11,680 nt of DNA from Chloroflexota bacterium (GTDB taxonomy: Bacteria > Chloroflexota > Anaerolineae > Anaerolineales > VGOW01): contig JACRLA010000377.1 of assembly GCA_016215145.1 (NCBI GenBank), positions 1 to 11,680 of the forward strand, given 5' to 3'. Shown piece by piece: positions 5,187 through 10,702 of the stretch (position 1 is the stretch's first letter; each line of letters opens with the position of its first letter). Made by a program: the position numbers and the translations under genes. The notes beneath the pieces were generated by a model. It saw only the letters and a list, made by a program, of their open reading frames with translations. It did not search any database and was not told where the DNA came from.

Positions 5187-8100
5187 TCATTTGCTTTCCA
5201 TTTCTGCTTTATCAATCTCAATCACAAACGAATGATTATCCTTCCGCACCACTGTGCGAACCGAATCTACAAACGGCAACAACGCACCGGATTTATCGGG
5301 CGGCGTGGCGAGCAGCACTTGCAAGCCGATGTCGCGCATAAATTTTAACGCGCTCGCCGTGCGCGCCGTATCCATTTTGCTAAAGGCTTCGTCAAACAGC
5401 GCCAAACGAATCGTGTCCAAGCCTCGCGGCTGATTCAAACGATAGGCTTGGGCAAAGGAAGCCGCCATCGCTACGTAAAACGGAGTCGTGGTTTCGCCGC
5501 CTGACTTCTTGGCGTTGATCAGACTCAACAAGGCGCGATCATTGTTGGGGTAGTGAATGCGAATGTCGTATTCGAGATAGTTGCGATAGTCTTGCAACTC
5601 GCGCAGTTCACGCGATGAGTCGTCTGCGCCATTTGCTGTCAGGCGCTCGAACAACAGATCCCAACCCTGTTGATGCTTCTGTCGAAAGTCGGATTCAAAA
5701 AGTGAGTCGCCCAAAATTTGTTGGCTGTCCATGATCATGTCATAGACTTGCTTCAACGTCGGCGTGGCTTTGGTGATGAACTCAAAGCGCTCGCCGCCGA
5801 ATCGTAAATCGCGCAGAGTGGTGTTCAAGTAATCGAGTTGCTGCTTAGCGTCGTCAACCTGCTCGCGCAACTTGTGGATGAAGTTTTCCACCAACTCTTG
5901 CTCGGCAAGTTTGCGCTGCCCGGCAATTTGCGCTTCGTATTGCGGCAGTTCCGAACTCACAAACTTGTCGTGCTCTTTTTTGTATCGCTCGGCATTTTCA
6001 TCTTCGTCCAAACCGAAATCATATTTAAAACTGTAAGCCTGCTTCGCTTCGCGCAATTTGTCGCGGCTGCGTTGTTCGGCGTTGGTGTAATCGTGTTCGT
6101 AACGATTGGCGTTTTCTAAAATCGTCTCAAGCGGTTGCCGCTCGCGGCGGCGGGCGTATTCGTGATTCAAATCTTCCAGACTCTCATCGGCGTTTTCGCC
6201 CGCCACAAAAGTTTGCGCGTCTTGCGTGGCGGCATCCGCCGCGCGCTCAAGGGTGGGCAGCGTTTCATCGGCGATCACTTTGGCGTCCCGATCCAATCCG
6301 CCGATCTTGATGTTGAGATCGTCCAACTCATTCTTGAGTTGATCAAATTCTTTTTGACATCGATCTACTTCGGCGCGGAGCGATTGGGCGTTGCGGGTGT
6401 CGAGCGCGGCGAGTTCGGTCTTCAACGATTTAAGTTGCGCCGCCATTGCCACGCCACCTTCGATCTGCGGCAGGCGATGTTCAATGTCAATCCACGTCCG
6501 CACTTTGTCGCGCGTCAACGAGAGCCGCTCACGAATGGCGTTTGTCTTTTCACTGAGCGCAACCATTTCATCGGCAATTTCTTTCAATCGCGCTTCAAGC
6601 AATTCAATGCGGCGCGGGATGGCGCGATCACCGATGAACCAGCGACGATAAAAATGTGGATTGAGATGGCTGTCGGTGAAGTTGCGGCGCACAAAACATT
6701 CGCGGGTGATGGCGGTGCGTTGATCGCGCATCGCTTCGAGCGAATCACATTTGATGGTGCTGCCCAAGACCAAATCCACAAACGCCCGCGCCGCCGGGTG
6801 CGCCGACTCGACCTCTGTTGCCAACGAGCCACTTTGAGCGTTGCGCACGTGTTTGATGATGCGCTCGCTATCTAACAAACCCACGCCGTGCAATTTTTCT
6901 TTTTGGCGCAACTCACGGTAGAGGCGCATGGCGGCGTTGAAGTGCTGCGGCGGCACGAGCAAGGTGAAGCGGTTGTTGCCCAACACACCTTCCACGGCGT
7001 CTTGCCACGATTCGTCTGGCACTTGTAACGCGGTGCAAAGATAAAGCACATCGTTGGCACTCAAGCCAAGTTCGGCGCGGAGTAGGCGGCGCAAGCGTGA
7101 GGCTTCGGGGGCTTCGCTGTCGTAGCTGGTCTCACGATCTCCGGTGCGGAGTTGGCGAATCTCGTTTTCAATTTGCTCACCCTCTTCGCGCAAGAGGCGC
7201 ACGCGATCTTTGAGGAGGGCTTCGTCGTTGGCGTATTCTTGACCGAGCGATTCGAGTGAAGTGATTAGAGATTGGGGATTGGAGATTGGCGGTTTGGGTT
7301 TGGCGATGAGTTCATTTAACGGTGGCGGCGTCACCTTTGAATCGGCGGCGAGCAGATCGACGAGTCGGGCGGCATCTTTCGCTTCCGCCGCGATCAGTTC
7401 GATCAATTTTTTCTCTTGGGCTTTGAGTTCGCGCAGTTGCGAATCGAGTGCGGCGATCTTTTCTTTTAATTCGCGCTCGCGTGTGGCGGTCACATCCGTT
7501 TGCAACGCTACTTGAGCATCAATGAGGGCGGTGTTGGCGCGTTTGTAATTTTCGTTGAGTTCGTCGCGTTGTAGCGCGGCGCGGCTAAGGCCAAGGCGAG
7601 TCTCATCCAATTTGACGCGAAGAGATTTAAGCGCGGTGAGGTGCGTCTCGCTTTGGGCGCGGCGGCGGACGTAGCCGTTGGTGATCCGCAGTCGCCCGTT
7701 GTTAAGGCGCTCTCGATCCAGTTCGTCAATTTTGTTGAGGGCATCAATGCGCTCGCGGACGTTGATCGCCAGGTCTTCAAAGTGACGCAGTGTTTCGAGT
7801 TGCGCTTGTAAAGTTTTTACGTCTACTAAACTTTCGTCGAGCAAGTAGTTGTGGACGAAGGCGCGGATGTCGGTGAGGGGCGTGAAGGCAAGCCCTTTGA
7901 CGATCTTGGACGGAAACGATTCGCGCAGTTGACCGAGACGGTTGAGGAGATGCAGGCGATAATCTTCGACGCGAGTAAATGTTTCGGCTTTGGTGTTGCG
8001 CGGAAACGAAAAATGTTCAAGGTGTCGTTTGAAGGCGCGCGTGTCGAAGACCACGCCTTCGGATTTAAAAAACCATTCGTCGTTGAGGGTGGCGTTATGA

Positions 8101-8411
8101 ACGACGAAGTAGATCACGTCGGGGCTGCGCCCGTCTTCGTAACCGTCAATGACTGCGCCGTGAACGAAGTGAGTGTTGTCGGGGTTGCGAAATTCGAGGG
8201 CGACGATGCCGGTGGCGTCGCCGCGCAAAAACTTTTGGCTCTCCATGCCCAACTCGCCGCGCACGTAAGAGGCGAGTGTGCGTTTGCCGCCGGCGACGGC
8301 GGCTTGATTAAACTTTACATCGCGCTGCCCGCCGACGAGCGCGAACTGCACCGCATCTAAAATTGTAGATTTGCCAACGCCGTTGACTCCGATGAGATAG
8401 GTGGTGCCCAC
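5187..8411 (-). CDS. jetC: Wadjet protein JetC (SMC/MukB-like ATPase), start codon disrupted
   Basis: JetC is the motor ATPase of Wadjet: dimers with JetA and JetB extrude DNA loops and hand small circles to JetD. Counting from GTG at 8411 (1074 residues), Walker A is G8-x4-G13-K14-S15 (GVNGVGKST), followed by ILDAVQFALVGG. Long coiled-coil arms (about 200-430 and 590-890) flank a hinge-like globular region (about 440-530, including YLCTALQVP and GNNRFTLLVPP). The ABC signature is SGGE (970-973), Walker B is LALFDE (D1007/E1008) and the D-loop D1014. The C-terminus is complete. The start is odd. The frame upstream of the GTG still encodes RRLVNWHYFENITITC, the expected first strand of a type II JetC, but no ATG, GTG or TTG occurs between it and a TAA at 8475-8477. 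The GTG has no ribosome-binding site and would delete that strand. Translation from it, a -1 slip from the overlapping protease gene, a missed base, or a pseudogene are all possible. Confidence 0.85.
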   Translation of the reverse strand: MGTTYLIGVNGVGKSTILDAVQFALVGGQRDVKFNQAAVAGGKRTLASYVRGELGMESQKFLRGDATGIVALEFRNPDNTHFVHGAVIDGYEDGRSPDVIYFVVHNATLNDEWFFKSEGVVFDTRAFKRHLEHFSFPRNTKAETFTRVEDYRLHLLNRLGQLRESFPSKIVKGLAFTPLTDIRAFVHNYLLDESLVDVKTLQAQLETLRHFEDLAINVRERIDALNKIDELDRERLNNGRLRITNGYVRRRAQSETHLTALKSLRVKLDETRLGLSRAALQRDELNENYKRANTALIDAQVALQTDVTATRERELKEKIAALDSQLRELKAQEKKLIELIAAEAKDAARLVDLLAADSKVTPPPLNELIAKPKPPISNPQSLITSLESLGQEYANDEALLKDRVRLLREEGEQIENEIRQLRTGDRETSYDSEAPEASRLRRLLRAELGLSANDVLYLCTALQVPDESWQDAVEGVLGNNRFTLLVPPQHFNAAMRLYRELRQKEKLHGVGLLDSERIIKHVRNAQSGSLATEVESAHPAARAFVDLVLGSTIKCDSLEAMRDQRTAITRECFVRRNFTDSHLNPHFYRRWFIGDRAIPRRIELLEARLKEIADEMVALSEKTNAIRERLSLTRDKVRTWIDIEHRLPQIEGGVAMAAQLKSLKTELAALDTRNAQSLRAEVDRCQKEFDQLKNELDDLNIKIGGLDRDAKVIADETLPTLERAADAATQDAQTFVAGENADESLEDLNHEYARRRERQPLETILENANRYEHDYTNAEQRSRDKLREAKQAYSFKYDFGLDEDENAERYKKEHDKFVSSELPQYEAQIAGQRKLAEQELVENFIHKLREQVDDAKQQLDYLNTTLRDLRFGGERFEFITKATPTLKQVYDMIMDSQQILGDSLFESDFRQKHQQGWDLLFERLTANGADDSSRELRELQDYRNYLEYDIRIHYPNNDRALLSLINAKKSGGETTTPFYVAMAASFAQAYRLNQPRGLDTIRLALFDEAFSKMDTARTASALKFMRDIGLQVLLATPPDKSGALLPFVDSVRTVVRKDNHSFVIEIDKAEMESK
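7263..7290. repeat. Heptanucleotide repeat array inside jetC
   Basis: Four successive 7-mers of the type GATTRGR (GATTAGA, GATTGGG, GATTGGA, GATTGGC) lie in frame in jetC. They encode ISNPQSLI in a proline-containing break of the coiled coil, at about residues 374-383. The same repeat type forms the jetA-jetB junction (10654-10702). Such arrays are normally intergenic, so this looks like an insertion or expansion tolerated in a flexible part of the protein. Confidence 0.75.
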
Positions 8412-8803
8412 GCAGGTGATTGTGATATTTTCAAAATAATGCCAGTTGACGAGGCGTCGAGGAAGAGAGGGAGTTTATTGAGAACGTTGCGCCCAAGAAT
8501 GATCTCGTCAATAGATTCGTTACTGGCGACTTGCACGCCGGAAAATCGTAGTTGTTCAATTTGCAGGTTGACAATGAAAAACGTGATGCGGCTGTCATTG
8601 CCCCAAGCGCTACGCAAATACCCTTCTTGCAAAGATGGCGCGTTGACACGAGCAATGATGTTGAGCGGGATCATAGTGATGTCAGCTCCCGTATCCACAA
8701 TCCCATCCAGTGGACCCAACCAAGGCGTATCATCAGAATTCCCAATGGAGACATGAAGGACGGGAATTGGCAAAGCGTAATCAGTTTGAATGTACTCGCT
8801 CAT
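8357..8803 (-). CDS. Retropepsin-like aspartyl protease, second copy, C-terminus replaced
   Basis: This is a 148-residue protein with a single-lobe (dimeric type) aspartyl protease fold. IPVLHVS opens the fold (about 13-19), the catalytic motif is D37-T-G-A-D (IVDTGADITMIP, 35-46), and ILGRNVLNK (102-110) is the conserved late strand/helix. It parallels the first copy at 9193-9612 up to LPLFLDAS (about 111-118). The remaining 30 residues are the jetC 5' end read in another frame, not a natural protease tail. The gene therefore overlaps jetC by 55 bases. Its ATG overlaps the stop of the preceding DUF5678 gene (ATGA). Catalytic residues are intact, so it may still be active. The tail after LGRNVLN is not part of the active site in this family. 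The substrate is unknown, and the coupled DUF5678 protein is the obvious guess. Confidence 0.82.
   Translation of the reverse strand: MSEYIQTDYALPIPVLHVSIGNSDDTPWLGPLDGIVDTGADITMIPLNIIARVNAPSLQEGYLRSAWGNDSRITFFIVNLQIEQLRFSGVQVASNESIDEIILGRNVLNKLPLFLDASSTGIILKISQSPAWAPPISSESTALANLQF
8412..8456 (-). other. Orphan 5' coding segment of jetC upstream of any start codon
   Basis: In the jetC frame these 15 codons read RLVNWHYFENITITC and continue without a stop into the GTG at 8411. The NWHYFEN motif is typical of the first strand of JetC, SbcC and related SMC-like ATPases, so this was once translated as JetC. Upstream of it the similarity ends at the junction with the protease gene and a TAA follows at 8475-8477. 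Only the initiator and a few residues of the ancestral JetC seem to be lost. Confidence 0.75.
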
Positions 8804-9171
8804 GGCAACGGCGTGGTTAAACGTGGGCTGCGTATTTTATAAGTTTTGATTGGTTCAGAATCAACTTTTGTGATCAGCACCGCTTCGTCACCAAACTTTT
8901 TATGCACGCGGTGATACACTTCTACGACATCATCGCCCACATCCACTACTTGCCCATCAAGCATAGCGATCACTTTATCGGCATATTGTTTGCGAAGTTC
9001 GGCGTGCATGGCAACATAGCGTTTTGACTCTTCGCCAATTTTTTTGTTTCGCAACTCCCACAAATAATGCTTGAGCCAGTCGTTCACTAGCTCGTCAACC
9101 GAAATTTGGCGACGTTGCGATTCTCTATTGATCTCAATCATGATTTTGGGTTGAAGGGTGACGGTGGTCAT
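8800..9171 (-). CDS. RHH-like / DUF5678 protein, second copy
   Basis: This 123-residue protein starts MTTVTLQPKI, a short strand of ribbon-helix-helix type, followed by two helices (about 12-40, NRESQRR and DELVNDWLKHYL). A DUF5678-like domain follows, HAELRKQYADKVIAMLDGQVVDVGDDV (about 56-82), with KKFGDEAVLITKV after it. It shares about one third of its residues with the copy at 9609-9980, including RES, HAEL, QYA-K and PI--YK. AAGGAG lies 8 bases before the ATG (9180-9185), and its stop overlaps the start of the following protease gene (ATGA). The N-terminus suggests a DNA-binding, possibly autoregulatory or antitoxin-like role. This is inference from fold resemblance, since no function is known for DUF5678. 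Confidence 0.78.
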   Translation of the reverse strand: MTTVTLQPKIMIEINRESQRRQISVDELVNDWLKHYLWELRNKKIGEESKRYVAMHAELRKQYADKVIAMLDGQVVDVGDDVVEVYHRVHKKFGDEAVLITKVDSEPIKTYKIRSPRLTTPLP

Positions 9172-9192
9172 AGGTTGGACTCCTTGTATGTG

Positions 9193-9612
9193 CTACTTGC
9201 GTCGTTCTCGGATCCTCTTAACCATTGTCTCATCAAGTATCTCAGCTTGCTGTTTGGGTCCGTCAAAGAAGATTGTTAGCTTATTCAGAACGTTTCGCCC
9301 AAGCACGATTTCATCTGCTGTTTGATCGCCTGCTATGTAAATTCCTGGCAATCGTAATCCTTCAACATCAAGATCGATCAAATAGAGTGTTACGGGGTGA
9401 GGTTCGTGCCACTGCGTGAGTATTTCTGTGTCAACTACTTCTTCCACGCCTAGATCATCCAACAGATGCGCTGGAGCAATCGTCATATCTGCGCCTGTGT
9501 CTACAATGGCTTCCATTTTTTCTGTTTGCGCTCCACCATCAAGGCGGTGAAAACGAACATGAAGGACGGGAATACTCGGTTCGTAGCGTCCAGAAGAGAA
9601 GGGCACACTCAT
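9193..9612 (-). CDS. Retropepsin-like aspartyl protease, first copy
   Basis: This 139-residue clan AA aspartic protease has one catalytic motif, D38-T-G-A-D (AIVDTGADMTIAP, 35-47), in a fold that works as a dimer. SIPVLHVRF (13-21) precedes it. DEIVLGRNVLNKL (100-112) is the conserved C-terminal half of the fold, and a charged tail follows (EILDETMVKRIRERRK). This copy appears complete and gives the reference for the altered tail of the second copy. Its ATG overlaps the stop of the preceding DUF5678 gene by ATGA, and it ends 21 bases before the second DUF5678 gene. No signal peptide or membrane segment is present, so it should act in the cytoplasm. The substrate is unknown; processing of the coupled DUF5678 partner is a hypothesis. 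Confidence 0.87.
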   Translation of the reverse strand: MSVPFSSGRYEPSIPVLHVRFHRLDGGAQTEKMEAIVDTGADMTIAPAHLLDDLGVEEVVDTEILTQWHEPHPVTLYLIDLDVEGLRLPGIYIAGDQTADEIVLGRNVLNKLTIFFDGPKQQAEILDETMVKRIRERRK

Positions 9613-9980
9613 GGTTGGACTTTATGCAGGTGCGTGCTAATAGATTTATAAGAACGAATAGGTTTCTCGGTCACTTGCGCAATGACAATAGGCAAATCGC
9701 CGTATTTCTTTTGCGCTCGCAATGCTAACTGTCGGACATCCGAATCGTGATCAAGGATCTTATCGTCGTAAAACACCACGAACTTATTAGCATATTGCAC
9801 ATAAAGTTCAGCGTGTTTATTCCAAAAGCGGCGTGTTTGTTCCGCCAGTCGTTGTCGGCGTAGCGTCGCAAGATGCTGGCGCAGCCATTCACTTACAAGC
9901 AACTCAATAGATTCGCCGCTTTGTTCAGATTCTCGTTTAATTACTTTATCAAGATCGGGGGGTAATGTAATTGTCGTCAT
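9609..9980 (-). CDS. RHH-like / DUF5678 protein, first copy
   Basis: This 123-residue protein begins MTTITLPPDLDKVIKRESEQ, a strand plus helix of ribbon-helix-helix type, followed by SIELLVSEWLRQHL. The second half fits DUF5678: HAELYVQYANKFVVFYDDKILDHDSD (about 56-81) and KKYGDLPIVIAQV. It starts 18 bases after the jetB stop, with a strong ribosome-binding site (GGAAGGAG; the core 9988-9993 is 7 bases from the ATG). Its stop overlaps the protease start. That strong site at this place could be the former jetC ribosome-binding site, captured by the cassette, although this is speculation. The whole set rides on the Wadjet transcript, since no separate promoter fits in the 18-base gap. Confidence 0.82.
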   Translation of the reverse strand: MTTITLPPDLDKVIKRESEQSGESIELLVSEWLRQHLATLRRQRLAEQTRRFWNKHAELYVQYANKFVVFYDDKILDHDSDVRQLALRAQKKYGDLPIVIAQVTEKPIRSYKSISTHLHKVQP

Positions 9981-9987
9981 TTAGTTT

Positions 9988-9993
9988 CTCCTT
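9988..9993 (-). promoter_or_regulatory. Ribosome-binding site of the first cassette gene
   Basis: AAGGAG inside GGAAGGAG on the minus strand, 7 bases before the ATG at 9980. It is the best ribosome-binding site in the Wadjet part of the window, whereas jetB and jetC have none that can be recognised. Confidence 0.75.
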
Positions 9994-9998
9994 CCACT

Positions 9999-10646
9999 TT
10001 ACGAGTCTATCACACCCTCTTCGTCTTCCGGTTGTCCTTCTTCACTCGCTTTGCGATATTTTCTCAACCAAGCATCCATCTCGTCCACGGTTTTGATGGG
10101 GAGGATTAAGCGAATGGAGCCGCGCAGGCGCAAACGCGAATCGGTGGCGCGGACATCAATGGTGCGACCCTCTACCGTATCTATCAAGCCGATGGCGCGC
10201 AAGCGGCGCAAGAGTGTTTCGTATTGCACGATCCCCAGATCGCGTTCTTTGCCGCTGATGGCGCGATACTCTTCGCGCACTTCGCCAATGGTTACGGTGG
10301 GGTCTTGGGCGAGACTCAAATGCTCCATGCGTTCTTCGTAAAGTTTTCGCAAGACGACGATCATCAACGACTCGTCGAGTTTGTAATGGGCGCGGCAATA
10401 GCTGTAATCGGAGATGACTTGGAAGATGCGATGGTAGTCATCGTGGGTGAGGGTGAAGCCCGCCAAAGATAAAAGCGTTTCGATGGCGGCACGATTGCGA
10501 TGGACGAAGTAATAATCTTCTTTGTCGCTCTCGATGTCTTGATACAAAAACGTATCGCCGAGCAAACGGTTGACGACGCGCGGCACGTTGCGCTGTTCTT
10601 TTTCGGAGAAGCCGAGGGGGGTGAGGAGGGAGTCGGTGGTGGGCAT
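9999..10646 (-). CDS. jetB: Wadjet protein JetB (DUF4194, KITE-like subunit)
   Basis: JetB binds the kleisin JetA and helps link the JetC heads, the role that MukE plays in MukBEF. The 215-residue protein matches the DUF4194 family in length and order. The N-terminal part contains VPRVVNRLLGDTFLYQD (about 21-37), then DDYHRIFQVISDYS and KLDESLMIVVLRKLYEER. The second winged-helix part has YETLLRRLRAIGLID (about 142-156) and LRGSIRLILPI (about 173-183). The acidic tail (EEGQPEDEEG) is short. The gene follows jetA after 44 bases made mostly of heptanucleotide repeats. The ATG has no Shine-Dalgarno sequence. Normally jetC would follow directly; here the DUF5678/protease cassette comes next. Confidence 0.92.
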   Translation of the reverse strand: MPTTDSLLTPLGFSEKEQRNVPRVVNRLLGDTFLYQDIESDKEDYYFVHRNRAAIETLLSLAGFTLTHDDYHRIFQVISDYSYCRAHYKLDESLMIVVLRKLYEERMEHLSLAQDPTVTIGEVREEYRAISGKERDLGIVQYETLLRRLRAIGLIDTVEGRTIDVRATDSRLRLRGSIRLILPIKTVDEMDAWLRKYRKASEEGQPEDEEGVIDS

Positions 10647-10653
10647 GGTGGGA

Positions 10654-10702
10654 GATTGGAGATTAGGGATTAGAGATTGGAAGTTGGAAGTTAGAGGTTG
10701 GA
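10654..10702. repeat. Seven degenerate 7-bp repeats across the jetA-jetB junction
   Basis: On the plus strand seven successive units fit RRTTRGR/A: GATTGGA, GATTAGG, GATTAGA, GATTGGA, AGTTGGA, AGTTAGA and GGTTGGA. The array covers the last few codons and stop of jetA (which ends SNL) and most of the leader of jetB, where no ribosome-binding site remains. Part of the jetA end may therefore be repeat-derived. Related units occur inside jetC at 7263-7290. Confidence 0.85.

Noticed and set aside
6135..6875. Open frame of 246 codons on the plus strand within jetC
   Set aside because: It is antisense to a long, well-supported coiled-coil gene and shows no recognisable domain. The bias of the jetC codons keeps this frame open.
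7851..8360. Open frame of 169 codons on the plus strand opposite the 5' part of jetC
   Set aside because: It is antisense to the Walker A region of jetC, has no ribosome-binding site and no known motif.
8420..8445. A/T-rich stretch in the overlap considered as a -1 slippery heptamer
   Set aside because: In the protease frame the codons do not fit X-XXY-YYZ, and slipping there would come after the NWHYF residues.
8431..8655. Third-frame ORF on the minus strand across the protease 2/jetC junction
   Set aside because: I checked whether it supplies the missing JetC N-terminus. It does not, as it ends out of frame with jetC and has no JetC-like residues.
10654..10702. Repeat array as a CRISPR
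   Set aside because: Units are 7 bases without spacers, so it is a simple tandem repeat. No CRISPR array or cas gene is seen in the window.
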